DNA of 64,000 nucleotides from Thalassotalea sp. (GTDB lineage Bacteria; Pseudomonadota; Gammaproteobacteria; Enterobacterales; Alteromonadaceae). The stretch lies in contig JAQWHD010000039.1 in assembly GCA_029237915.1 (NCBI GenBank), positions 101,927 to 165,926 on the forward strand, read 5' to 3'. Each line of letters begins with the position of its first letter. Within the stretch, counting starts at the first letter, position 1. Shown piece by piece: positions 35,879 through 45,894 of this stretch. The position numbers and the translations under genes were made by a program. A model generated the notes under the pieces. That model was not told the origin of the DNA, made no database searches, and saw only the letters and a list, made by a program, of their open reading frames with translations.

Positions 35879-36202
35879 TTACTTCTTTTTTAATAAAATA
35901 AGGCGAACACGGTTTATAATATACCAGCAAAAACCTAGTACAGACGAGCCTACGGCTATTGTGTATTGCCAAGAACTTGGTGCTGGCTCACCCCAAAACA
36001 TAAATCCAAAACCACCGCAAAACAATAACATTGCGATCATCGACTCATTCATCAGTTTTGATGACTTTTCAATCATAGTTATTTGTTTCAAATTTATGCG
36101 TTGCTCTTCACTCATCTCGCCAAGCACAGTAGAGCATTTATTGCATACTGCTGCTTTAGATGAAATTCGTGTTGAACAACTTGGACAATTAATTAGTGCC
36201 AT
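35879..36202 (-). CDS. Zinc-ribbon membrane protein
   Basis: 107 residues. The N-terminal zinc ribbon has CPSC and CNKC pairs within the first 25 residues, followed by a charged linker and two membrane helices (about residues 50-68 and 74-92). ATG 36202 has an ideal GGAGG 5 bases upstream; the longer TTG form is unlikely. Function unknown; operonic with yeaC and the DUF349 gene. Confidence 0.8.
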   Translation of the reverse strand: MALINCPSCSTRISSKAAVCNKCSTVLGEMSEEQRINLKQITMIEKSSKLMNESMIAMLLFCGGFGFMFWGEPAPSSWQYTIAVGSSVLGFCWYIINRVRLILLKKK

Positions 36203-36289
36203 AAATACCTCCGCTACCAAGTGTTATAATTTCTCAAACAGGAGAATATCACTAAATTGGTCATATAAATATATTGATAATTTTACCCG

Positions 36290-36319
36290 AAAAAAAAACA
36301 CCCTGCGGGTGTTTTTTTA
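36290..36319. terminator. Bidirectional terminator
   Basis: ACACCC-tgc-GGGTGT hairpin flanked by an A-run on the left and a T-run on the right; ends the AGCS gene on the minus strand. Confidence 0.85.
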
Positions 36320-36363
36320 CATTTTTACGATTTTTTTTACTTTAAATGTCTTTGCTGACTCTA

Positions 36364-37845
36364 TTAAAGTTTATCTTTCCATAAATCAGCGTTTTTGATG
36401 CCTAATTTTTCAGGATCGAAGGTGTATTTGCTTACACCAGCTTTTTGTTGGCGCTCGTAGTCGCGTAATGCTTTAATAGCCGGTTTTGCCGTTGCAAAGA
36501 TAATTAGTATGGCAATAATATTTAACCAAGCCATTAAACCAACACCAATATCACCTAAGCCCCAAGCTGAACTTGGTTGAGCAACGGTTCCATAAAATAC
36601 CGCACACATAATGGCAAGTTTTAACACAAACCTTAAGGCAGGCATTTTAATCGTTTTATTAATGTAAGTTACGTTATTTTCGGCAATAAAGTAATACGCT
36701 AATACTGTAGTAAAAGCGAAGAAGAATAACGCAACTGCGATAAATGGCTTACCAAAACCTTTAAAAACACTATCAACTGCTATTTGGGTAAATGCTGGGC
36801 CATTCATAACCACATCAGCAGCTAGGTTTTGCGCAACAAAGGTCGTTGAGCCTTCAGGCATTACATTATATGAGTTAGTGATCAAGATCATAAACGCGGT
36901 TGCAGAACATACAAATAACGTATCTATATATACTGAGAATGCCTGTACTAAACCTTGCTGTGCTGGATGATCAACTTCTGCAGCAGCGGCTGCATGTGGG
37001 CCAGTACCTTGACCAGCTTCGTTCGAGTAAACACCACGTTTAACACCCCAACCAATAGCTGCACCAAATCCAGCCATTGGCGTGAATGCATCACTAATAA
37101 TCGACATAAATATTGAAGGTAACATATCAATATGTAAAGCGATCATACTACAAGCAATAATGATGTAAGCAAGAGCCATAAATGGCACCACAATTTGAGT
37201 AAAGTTAGCGATACGCTTTACACCGCCAAAAATGATAAAACCAAGTAAAAGTACGATACCTGTAGCAGCATATACTTTAGTCATGGCTAATTCACCTAAG
37301 AATGAATCAACTGAATCGCCTGTACCGAATACATTTACAAATGCGTCACCAATACCATTTGACTGCACAACTGGTAATAATAAACCACAAGCTAAAATAG
37401 TCGATATTGCGAATATCCATGCATACCATTTTTGTCCTAATGCTTTTTCAATGTAGTACGCTGGACCACCACGGTAAGTACCTTCCTCGTCTACTTCTTT
37501 ATATATTTGCGCATTTGTAGATTCTACGTACGCGGTTGCCGCGCCAAAGAAAGCAACAATCCACATCCAAAACACCGCACCAGGACCACCGAAACCAATA
37601 GCGGCAGCTACACCAGCGATGTTACCTGTACCAACACGGCCAGATAAAGAAACGGCTAATGCTTGAAAAGATGAAATACCTTCGTTTGAACTCTTACCTG
37701 AAAGTAACAAGCGAACCATTTCGCGAAAATGTCTCACTTGCGCAAAACGTGTCATTATGGAGAAGAAAACACCCGCGCCTAAACACAAGTAAATTAGCCA
37801 CGAACTCCAAATAATACTATTTAGATAATCAATAGTTTCTATCAA
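36364..37845 (-). CDS. Alanine/glycine:cation symporter (AGCS family)
   Basis: Sodium-coupled amino-acid importer, 493 residues with about 11 membrane segments. Family signatures: ALAVSLSGRVGTGNIAGVAAAI and GWGVKRGVYSNEAGQGTGPHAAAAAE. Marine relatives sometimes sit behind a glycine riboswitch; I checked the leader (37846-37981) and see no such tandem aptamer. Alanine versus glycine preference cannot be read from the sequence. Confidence 0.93.
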   Translation of the reverse strand: MIETIDYLNSIIWSSWLIYLCLGAGVFFSIMTRFAQVRHFREMVRLLLSGKSSNEGISSFQALAVSLSGRVGTGNIAGVAAAIGFGGPGAVFWMWIVAFFGAATAYVESTNAQIYKEVDEEGTYRGGPAYYIEKALGQKWYAWIFAISTILACGLLLPVVQSNGIGDAFVNVFGTGDSVDSFLGELAMTKVYAATGIVLLLGFIIFGGVKRIANFTQIVVPFMALAYIIIACSMIALHIDMLPSIFMSIISDAFTPMAGFGAAIGWGVKRGVYSNEAGQGTGPHAAAAAEVDHPAQQGLVQAFSVYIDTLFVCSATAFMILITNSYNVMPEGSTTFVAQNLAADVVMNGPAFTQIAVDSVFKGFGKPFIAVALFFFAFTTVLAYYFIAENNVTYINKTIKMPALRFVLKLAIMCAVFYGTVAQPSSAWGLGDIGVGLMAWLNIIAILIIFATAKPAIKALRDYERQQKAGVSKYTFDPEKLGIKNADLWKDKL

Positions 37846-37916
37846 AACAAACCTCTATTTTTATTATAATTAACGAACCAAAGGCTAACCTCAGCCTGCG
37901 GTGTAAAACATATAAA

Positions 37917-37942
37917 ATAAAGGACCTTACGGTCCCTTATTG
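37917..37942 (-). terminator. Terminator of the M14 carboxypeptidase gene
   Basis: AATAAAGGACC-ttac-GGTCCCTTATT stem, one mismatch, T-rich on the minus strand side. Confidence 0.75.
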
Positions 37943-37981
37943 GTGGTACTTAAAGTACTTAATATCAATGTACGATAAAAC

Positions 37982-39109
37982 TTATCTTAAGTCATCTAAT
38001 ACATGATAAATAGCCGTTAATGTATCGCGGCCTAAAATACTACTACGAGCATCATTCCAGCCAACGATTGGATCTGGCAGTAAATCGTTATCTTTAAATG
38101 GCATTTCAACAGTAAACGCTAAACAATTAAATTCTTCACCTACCCATGCAGAGCCAACTGTAAGGTTAGCTTTGCCTGGTTCGTCTTTATCATAACCGCG
38201 AGTATCTTGAAATTCAGGGGTGATCGCTATTAAGATATCTTTAAACTTATCTTCTAATGCTTTATGTCTTGGATCATACGACGGAATACCTTCACAACCA
38301 GCAACAAAATTCACTGGTAATGCTTCATCTCCGTGAATATCTAAATGCAGATCAACGCCGACTTCTTGCATTTTTTCACGAACTAAGAATACTTCCGGGC
38401 TTTTTTCTAATGACGGAGACTGCCATTCGCGGTTCAAATTAACACCAGCGGCATTCGTGCGTAAATGCCCTCTTACGCTACCATCTGGGTTCATGTTTGG
38501 CACAAGATAGAACACTGCATTATCAATTAAGGTACGAGCTAAGCCGTCATCTTCATCGAGTAATCGTTCGATGAAACCTTCCATAAACCATTCAGCCATA
38601 GTTTCGCCAGGGTGCTGACGAGCAGTTAACCAAATATTGGCTTTACCTTCTGCAGGTTGGCCAACTCTTAATAACGACATATCACGGCCATCTAGAGTTT
38701 GCCCTAACACTTCTAACTGACAATCAGCGTCAAGTTGTGCCATATGGATCAGATCTTGATGACGCTCATAGCTGTAAGGAACGAAATAAGCAAAGTACAT
38801 TGAGTCACACTCAGGAGTCACTTTAATTGTTAAATTTTCACCATCAAACGATGTAGGTACTCTAAACCAAGTAATACGGTCGTACGAAGCTACGGCTTGA
38901 TAGTCAACCCAACCTTCTACATAAGCTGATTTACCGGCATTAGTAATGTTTAAAGTGTGCTCACAATGGTCAGTATTGTGTAATTTAAAGTGAAACCACT
39001 GATAAAAGTCAGATTCATTATCATGTTTAATTTCAAGTTGAATATCATTAGCTGATGCTGCTGAGATGACACGGATGTTACCGCTGTCGAAATTTGAACT
39101 AATTTGCAT
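37982..39109 (-). CDS. M14-family cytosolic zinc carboxypeptidase
   Basis: Metallocarboxypeptidase of the bacterial cytosolic-carboxypeptidase type, about 375 residues. Zinc motif ARQHPGETMAEW (HxxE), substrate-binding NLNREWQSP, third ligand in LDIHGDEALP, and the catalytic Glu in FTVEMPFKDN. An N-terminal beta domain of about 110 residues precedes the catalytic domain, as in the family. No signal peptide. ATG 39109 (MQISSNFDSG) is preferred; a TTG 45 bases upstream would add residues with no homologous look. Confidence 0.88.
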   Translation of the reverse strand: MQISSNFDSGNIRVISAASANDIQLEIKHDNESDFYQWFHFKLHNTDHCEHTLNITNAGKSAYVEGWVDYQAVASYDRITWFRVPTSFDGENLTIKVTPECDSMYFAYFVPYSYERHQDLIHMAQLDADCQLEVLGQTLDGRDMSLLRVGQPAEGKANIWLTARQHPGETMAEWFMEGFIERLLDEDDGLARTLIDNAVFYLVPNMNPDGSVRGHLRTNAAGVNLNREWQSPSLEKSPEVFLVREKMQEVGVDLHLDIHGDEALPVNFVAGCEGIPSYDPRHKALEDKFKDILIAITPEFQDTRGYDKDEPGKANLTVGSAWVGEEFNCLAFTVEMPFKDNDLLPDPIVGWNDARSSILGRDTLTAIYHVLDDLR

Positions 39110-39230
39110 AGTGTCTACTTTGTTATCTAATAAAATTAGCTTAAGTGTACACAATCAAGGCGTGGATCAGAAGTAATTCGCTTGGCAATTTATCATTTAA
39201 CTGTAAAGCTTTGCTGACTAATGTTGGTAT

Positions 39231-39713
39231 TTATAGGCTTCTTAAATATAAACCAAGAGCTGTTGAGTAGCCCAGAGAGCGGTGTTCAATAGCACCATTT
39301 TTATCTAATACGTAATAACTTGGATAGGCCGATACTTTAAATGCTTGTTTTACATTTTGATTTCCTAACAAGATAGGGAATGTAAGATCTAAATTTTTGG
39401 CAAACTGCTCCACCTCTGCAATGCTCTGATAATCTAGAACGACCGCTTTAATATCTATGTCGGGGTTATATTTATATAGCATTTCTAAGTTAGAAATACT
39501 GACCCGACAAACCGAACACCATGGCGCAAAAAAATAAACTAAGGTTTTCTTATTGGGGTTTGCAAGTTCAACGGGTTCATTATGAAGATCGGGTAACAAA
39601 AACTCAGGAGCATGTTCTTGCTGCCATGAAGAAAGCATGCTCGATTCTTTTAGCATTGAAACGCCGTTGAATATCAACACCACGACAATTACCTGTATAA
39701 GAAAACTTTTCAA
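39231..39713 (-). CDS. Membrane-anchored thioredoxin-like protein (TlpA/ResA type)
   Basis: 160 residues: one N-terminal membrane anchor (about 3-20) and a periplasmic thioredoxin fold with the active site FFAPWCSVCRVS (CxxC) and cis-Pro in SAYPSYYVLD. Probably a periplasmic thiol-disulfide oxidoreductase; partner unknown. Not adjacent to cytochrome c maturation genes. Confidence 0.87.
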   Translation of the reverse strand: MKSFLIQVIVVVLIFNGVSMLKESSMLSSWQQEHAPEFLLPDLHNEPVELANPNKKTLVYFFAPWCSVCRVSISNLEMLYKYNPDIDIKAVVLDYQSIAEVEQFAKNLDLTFPILLGNQNVKQAFKVSAYPSYYVLDKNGAIEHRSLGYSTALGLYLRSL

Positions 39714-39812
39714 CTCTACTTCCTAGTTTTAATGGTCTATATATAAAGACCTGATAAGTGCAATATAATGACAGCAATACAGTAATTTTTTCAAATTTAC
39801 CGTCATATACGC

Positions 39813-39898
39813 TGATTTGCTTACTTTCGTCCCTGAAAGTAAAAAATCTAAAACCGTCCTTGGTGATTTCCTTACTTTCATCCCTGAAAGTAAAAAGT
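39813..39898. repeat. Two copies of a hairpin repeat
   Basis: A 35-36 base unit occurs at 39813-39848 and 39864-39898, 51 bases apart. Each contains a perfect 8-bp inverted repeat TTACTTTC/GAAAGTAA around RTCCCT. They lie between the GAPDH terminator and the thioredoxin-like gene promoter. Likely repetitive extragenic palindromes or regulator sites. Confidence 0.75.
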
Positions 39899-39922
39899 CA
39901 GTAACAACAGTTACTGACTTTT
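39893..39922 (-). terminator. Terminator of the long GAPDH gene
   Basis: Perfect 13-bp stem AAAAGTCAGTAAC/GTTACTGACTTTT with loop AACA; A/T-run on both sides. Confidence 0.85.
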
Positions 39923-39955
39923 AGAGTGTACATTTTAGTGTGTTAGTTAAACAAC

Positions 39956-41404
39956 TTAACCTTTAGGCAAGCTTAATAAATTAACACCTGCCATTTTATG
40001 CATCACTTTAACCACTTGACAGCTATAGCCAAACTCATTGTCATACCATACATATAAAACGGCGCGATCTTCTTCAGCAATAGTCGCTTGCGAATCAACA
40101 ACACCTGCAAAACGAGAACCAACTAAATCACAAGATACAATTTCAGTTGAGGCCGTGTAGTCAACTTGCTCACGTAAATCAGATTTTAACGATACGCCAC
40201 GTAAGAAGTTATTTAACTCATCACGATCTGTTTTCTTTTTAAGGTTCAAATTCATGATTGCCATTGAAACATTTGGCGTAGGAACGCGTATAGCATTACC
40301 AGTTAAAAGACCTTTTAGTTCAGGCAACGCTTTAGCAACTGCTTTTGCTGCACCGGTAGAAGTAATAACCATATTAAGTGGAGCACTTCGACCGCGGCGA
40401 TCAGATGAGTGATAGTTATCAATTAAGTTCTGGTCATTGGTGTACGAGTGAACGGTTTCAACGTGACCGTTTTTAATGCCGTATTCATCGTTTAACGCTT
40501 TTAATACCGGCGTTATTGCATTGGTTGTACAACTTGCTGCAGAGATCATTTTGTCTTCAGGTAAAATATCATTGTGGTTTACACCATAAACAACGTTTTT
40601 AATCTCACCTTTAGCAGGGGCTGTTAACAGAACTTTAGCAACACCTTTAGATTGTAAATGTTGACCCAGACTTTCTTCATCAGTCCAAATACCTGTGTTA
40701 TCAACAACTAGCGCATTGTTAATGCCGTATTGGGTGTAATCAATGTCGCTTGGTGATTTAGCGTAAATCACTTTGATGTAAGCACCGTTTGCTTTAATTG
40801 CAGACGCTTCTTCATCAACACTAATACTTCCGTTGAATGCACCATGAATTGAATCACGACGCAATAAAGAGGCACGTTTCTCAAGGTCGCCGTCTTTACC
40901 TGGACGAATAACAATCGCGCGTAGGCTTAAGTTAGACATTGGGCCAGTACGTTCAATTAATAAACGCGCTAATATACGGCCGATACGACCGAAGCCATAA
41001 AGTACAACATCTTGCGGGCCTTCAACATTGTCTTGCTCATTTAAAGGAGCCATTTCTTGTTGTAGATATTGCTCAATGGTTAAGCCGTTCGCTTCACCTA
41101 AAAATAAGTAACGATAAGCAAGCTTACCAACGTCAATGTTTGCAGGTTTTAACGCCATTTTACTTAAAGCTTCTACGAATGGAAAACTCTCACGTAAACG
41201 CAATTTAGTACTCTCGTGAATACCAACTGATTTATGTGCTTTAATGATATCAATGGCTGAGGCATTAACTAAAGGACGACCATACACAGAAATTTCAACA
41301 CCGAAATTACGGTATAATTGACCAATAATCGGTTGCATTCTTTCTGCTATATCTTGACGCTCTTGCCAGCTTTTTTGATAAATCTCTTCATTATGAGAAG
41401 TCAT
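39956..41404 (-). CDS. Long-form glyceraldehyde-3-phosphate dehydrogenase
   Basis: 482-residue GAPDH: a Gln/Glu-rich N-terminal extension of about 130 residues precedes the NAD-binding GFGRIGRILARL. Catalytic Cys in SAASCTTNAITP; His in VHSYTNDQ; C-terminal WYDNEFGYSCQVV. Ordinary GAPDH (gapA, at 43819) is about 340 residues, so this is the second paralogue within 4 kb. Similar long GAPDHs occur in Shewanella and Vibrio relatives. Whether it runs in the gluconeogenic direction is not decided by the sequence. Confidence 0.9.
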   Translation of the reverse strand: MTSHNEEIYQKSWQERQDIAERMQPIIGQLYRNFGVEISVYGRPLVNASAIDIIKAHKSVGIHESTKLRLRESFPFVEALSKMALKPANIDVGKLAYRYLFLGEANGLTIEQYLQQEMAPLNEQDNVEGPQDVVLYGFGRIGRILARLLIERTGPMSNLSLRAIVIRPGKDGDLEKRASLLRRDSIHGAFNGSISVDEEASAIKANGAYIKVIYAKSPSDIDYTQYGINNALVVDNTGIWTDEESLGQHLQSKGVAKVLLTAPAKGEIKNVVYGVNHNDILPEDKMISAASCTTNAITPVLKALNDEYGIKNGHVETVHSYTNDQNLIDNYHSSDRRGRSAPLNMVITSTGAAKAVAKALPELKGLLTGNAIRVPTPNVSMAIMNLNLKKKTDRDELNNFLRGVSLKSDLREQVDYTASTEIVSCDLVGSRFAGVVDSQATIAEEDRAVLYVWYDNEFGYSCQVVKVMHKMAGVNLLSLPKG

Positions 41405-41642
41405 TTCGTAAACCTTTATATATTTTATAAGTTATGAAAAATCTAATTATTGTTATAGTTAGTAGGTAAATAATTAGCTTGATTGTAAAAATCATGGTTA
41501 TTGTAATTGAACTTGTAATAATTCTCTACCACTTACAAACCATAAAACTAAAAAAATTAACATTCTTTAGTATTAGAAAATTTACAGTATAAAGCGCCTA
41601 AACAAGATCATCAGTTTAGTGTAAAGACAGAAGAATAACGGG

Positions 41643-42029
41643 CTAAGGTGTCGGCTTGAAGTTTAGGCTGAGGGAATTTACACAATAACGTTTAAATGTT
41701 GGAGCTGGCCCATCATCAAAAACATGACCAAGGTGTGACTGGCAGTTGTTACAACGGATTTCAACTCGAGACATGGCAAGAGAATGATCAGGTAGGTACT
41801 CTATTGCGTCTTTAATTGACGAATTAAAGCTAGGCCAACCGCAACCTGCTTGAAATTTCGCAGTACTTAAAAACAAAGAGCACTGACAACAAGCACACGT
41901 ATAAGTGCCCTGCTGCCAATGCTCATTATAAACACCAGTAAATGGTGCTTCAGTTGCCGCTAACCGGCAAACCTTATAAGCATCTTCAGATAACAGTTGT
42001 TTATACTTGTCGTCATCTTGTTTACTCAT
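41643..42029 (-). CDS. msrB: Peptide-methionine (R)-S-oxide reductase
   Basis: Repairs methionine-R-sulfoxide in proteins. 128 residues (E. coli 137). Two CxxC zinc pairs (CACC and CNNC), FQAGCGWPSF, GHVFDDGP and the catalytic Cys in RYCVNSLSL. Lies between gnd and the long GAPDH gene; E. coli msrB also neighbours gapA. Confidence 0.94.
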   Translation of the reverse strand: MSKQDDDKYKQLLSEDAYKVCRLAATEAPFTGVYNEHWQQGTYTCACCQCSLFLSTAKFQAGCGWPSFNSSIKDAIEYLPDHSLAMSRVEIRCNNCQSHLGHVFDDGPAPTFKRYCVNSLSLNFKPTP

Positions 42030-42056
42030 AAGATCTCCAGTTAGTTAGATAGTAAT

Positions 42057-43583
42057 TTAAACCTTGATAATAGGTCTGTCAGCTGATGTCCACTCCACAT
42101 GGAATTTTTGACCTGCTGGTTTGTCTAGGCGTTCAAATGTGTGAGCACCGAAGTAATCACGTTGACCTTGTAATAAATTAGCAGGTAATGTCGCGCAGCG
42201 CATTGAGTCGTAATAACTTAATGAAGCTGAAATTGCGCCAATTGGAATACCCATTAATGTACACTGAGCAACGGCTTTACGCCAGTTTTGCTGATAGCTG
42301 CTAAGTTGACCGCTAAAGAAACTATCAACCAGTAAATTTTCTAAGTCTTGTTCACGCTCAAATGCATCCGTGATCGATTGTAAAAATGCCGCTCTAATAA
42401 TACAGCCAGCGCGCCAAATTTTGGCAATTGAAGCAAAGTTTAACTTCCAGTTATGCTCAACTGAAGCAAGTTTCATTAATTGAAAACCTTGTGCGTACGT
42501 ACATATTTTAGAACAATATAACGCATCATGTAATTGCTCTATAAATGTTTCTTTTTCTGATTCAGACAAAGGCGTAAATTCAGGAGCAGAAAGCACGGTT
42601 GATGTATGCGCTCTAAGCTCTTTAAAAGAAGAAATAGAACGAGCATAAACCGCTTGTGAAATCGTTGGAGATGGACAACCTACTTCAAGTGAACTTACCG
42701 CAGTCCATAGACCAGTACCTTTTTGCCCGGCTTTATCTAAAATAAGATCAACTAAGTGTGTTTGTGTTTCTACGTCTTTATGGCGAAGTACTTCAACCGA
42801 AATTTCCATTAAGTAGCTATCAAGTACACCTTGATTCCAGCCTTCAAATATTGTGGCAATTTCTTCACAGTCTAATTTAAGACCTTCACGAAGCACGTGG
42901 TAAGCTTCACAAATAAGTTGCATATCAGCATATTCAATACCGTTATGAACCATTTTAACGTAATGGCCAGCACCGGCTGGACCAATATAGTCAGCACATG
43001 GATCGCCATTTTCAATAGTTTGACCAGGCTGAGTTCTTTCTAAAGGCTTGCCGGTAGCAGGGTCAACTTTTGCAGCAATAGCACTCCAGATTGGTTTAAC
43101 GCGTGTCCAAGCATAAGGAGAGCCACTTGGCATTAAAGCTGGACCAAAACGAGCACCGACTTCACCACCAGAGACCGCTGACGAGAAAAACAGAAAATCA
43201 TCTTTATATTTAGCTTCACGTTCAACTGTATGGGTCCAAAGACTATTACCAGTATCTATAACTATGTCATCACGTTGAATACCTGCACCTATTAGGTTTT
43301 GGCAAACTTGATCAACAATATCGCCAGCAGGAACAGAAAGAACGATTAAATGCGGTGCTTTTAATTGAGAAAGTAACTCAGTATATGAAGAACAACCTAC
43401 TACGCGAGGTTCCCCTTGATTAGTTTCATTGCCGTCTTGTTCGATAACAGCAGAGACTTTTTCTAGGTCAAGATCAAATGCTGCAATTTTATAGCCATTG
43501 TCAGCAAGGTTTAATACTAAATTCTTACCCATTACACCAAGGCCAACAAAGCCGATGTCACATTTATTTAAGTTTTCAGACAT
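42057..43583 (-). CDS. gnd: 6-phosphogluconate dehydrogenase, decarboxylating
   Basis: Oxidative pentose-phosphate enzyme giving ribulose-5-phosphate, CO2 and NADPH. Rossmann motif GFVGLGVMGKNLVLN; catalytic Lys/Asn in GHYVKMVHNGIEYADMQ. About 508 residues, longer than E. coli Gnd (468). ATG 43583 (MSENLNK) has a GGA ahead; a GTG 24 bases upstream would add eight residues. Divergent from gapA. Confidence 0.95.
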   Translation of the reverse strand: MSENLNKCDIGFVGLGVMGKNLVLNLADNGYKIAAFDLDLEKVSAVIEQDGNETNQGEPRVVGCSSYTELLSQLKAPHLIVLSVPAGDIVDQVCQNLIGAGIQRDDIVIDTGNSLWTHTVEREAKYKDDFLFFSSAVSGGEVGARFGPALMPSGSPYAWTRVKPIWSAIAAKVDPATGKPLERTQPGQTIENGDPCADYIGPAGAGHYVKMVHNGIEYADMQLICEAYHVLREGLKLDCEEIATIFEGWNQGVLDSYLMEISVEVLRHKDVETQTHLVDLILDKAGQKGTGLWTAVSSLEVGCPSPTISQAVYARSISSFKELRAHTSTVLSAPEFTPLSESEKETFIEQLHDALYCSKICTYAQGFQLMKLASVEHNWKLNFASIAKIWRAGCIIRAAFLQSITDAFEREQDLENLLVDSFFSGQLSSYQQNWRKAVAQCTLMGIPIGAISASLSYYDSMRCATLPANLLQGQRDYFGAHTFERLDKPAGQKFHVEWTSADRPIIKV

Positions 43584-43713
43584 GTATAATTTTCCAGTTT
43601 CACCCAAACATCGCAGTGTCTTTAGGTGTTATTTTGAGATGCATAATTTTATGGCGCGTATTTTGCCATAAAACTGTGCTTTTATGTAACTTTATAAAAA
43701 AAAAGTTACTTAA

Positions 43714-44841
<1,128 letters not shown>

Positions 44842-44868
44842 GTTAAACGACTAGCTTGTTCTGATCAG

Positions 44869-44897
44869 AATGCCTCGCAAATGCGGGGTATTTTTTT
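44869..44897 (+). terminator. Terminator of gapA
   Basis: ATGCCTCGC-aaat-GCGGGGTAT stem followed by seven T. Confidence 0.85.
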
Positions 44898-45011
44898 GCG
44901 TGAAATTTACTTCAGGAACACCAATTACGTATTGACCATAGATGTGAAAACCACATAGCACCATTTTCTTCCATACCTATAGGAGCGTGATGTGGCTGCT
45001 TGGTTGTTACT

Positions 45012-45578
45012 TCAGAGAGGTTTGCGCGCCAATATAGTCGCAAACTGTAATTTCGCGCCGTTGTGCATAGTGCCTACATCTTCATTGTACTTAATCACAT
45101 CCCACTTGTTATAAGCCTCACGCAACTGTCCAGTCTTTAGGGTAAAAGGAAACGGTACTGGGCATGGGTGCTCTTCGGTGCTCATGGCGCAAACAATCAA
45201 ATTGTAACCACCCGCAAGAGTACTTTTTTGCATATCGGCAATAATAGTATCAACACGATCTGGATTGATAAACATTAAGGTTACGGTACAAGAAATTAAG
45301 CCATAGTCTTGTTCAAGGTTGGCGTTGTTAATATCGTAGACATGAGCCGTAACATTATTGATATTCTCTGCTGTAATAATACTTTGCAGCATATCAACAG
45401 CGCCTGGATTATTGTCTATAGCGGTAACGTTAAAACCTTGCTGGCCAAAGTACACTGCATTACGTCCATTCGAACACCCCATATCTAACGTTTTACATGG
45501 CTCAATAACTTTGCATACTTCTACTACTTCACTGTGCGCAGGGTTTAAGCCGTAACGGCTGTTTAGATCAACTATCAT
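45012..45578 (-). CDS. tehB: TehB-like SAM methyltransferase
   Basis: Methyltransferase of the TehB (tellurite-resistance) family, 188 residues. Starts SRYGLNPAHSEVV; SAM motif TLDMGCSNGRNAVYFGQQGF and TAIDNNPGA. E. coli TehB is 197 residues and works with the TehA channel, which is absent here. Real substrate uncertain. Confidence 0.88.
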   Translation of the reverse strand: MIVDLNSRYGLNPAHSEVVEVCKVIEPCKTLDMGCSNGRNAVYFGQQGFNVTAIDNNPGAVDMLQSIITAENINNVTAHVYDINNANLEQDYGLISCTVTLMFINPDRVDTIIADMQKSTLAGGYNLIVCAMSTEEHPCPVPFPFTLKTGQLREAYNKWDVIKYNEDVGTMHNGAKLQFATILARKPL

Positions 45579-45894
45579 GATAACAACTTAATTTTTTAAA
45601 GTGAGAACAATTATATTACAACGAATCGGCTCCATTTAATATTAATCGGCGTATTAATTGTGTTTTTATCTGTGCAGTTAATAGAGTATTTAACTGTTCT
45701 AAGCTTCTACTATTAACAACAATTTCTCTGTAATTTAAATTTTGTAATTCAATAAAACAGTGTATTTGATTACTGAACTATATTTTAAGATATTTTAAGG
45801 AGGTCGTGCTAAACAGCTATATTGAATACGCCTTAATTAAGTTAAAGCATTCTGTTAGAATAATAGGCTATTGATTAAATATTACCGAGGCAGC
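45579..45894. other. Divergent promoter region and leader of the DEAD-box gene
   Basis: 316 AT-rich bases. A 10-base unit ATATTTTAAG is tandemly duplicated at 45780-45799, immediately followed by a strong Shine-Dalgarno-like AAGGAGG (45797-45803). That motif is only 2 bases from GTG 45806, which opens a 22-codon reading frame to 45874, so its use is doubtful. The helicase ATG lies about 90 bases further on. Confidence 0.4.

Noticed and set aside
35751..36398. 215-codon plus-strand frame opposite yeaC and the zinc-ribbon gene
   Set aside because: Antisense shadow; the minus-strand genes have ribosome-binding sites and recognisable families.
37846..37981. Glycine riboswitch ahead of the AGCS symporter gene
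   Set aside because: The leader is short and shows only the M14 gene terminator and a small AGGCT/AGCCT hairpin; no tandem aptamer core.
45012..45578. tehB as a sixth cassette gene
   Set aside because: The sequence beyond its stop (44900-45011) has no TAAC...GTTA palindrome, and tehB is outside the array edge.
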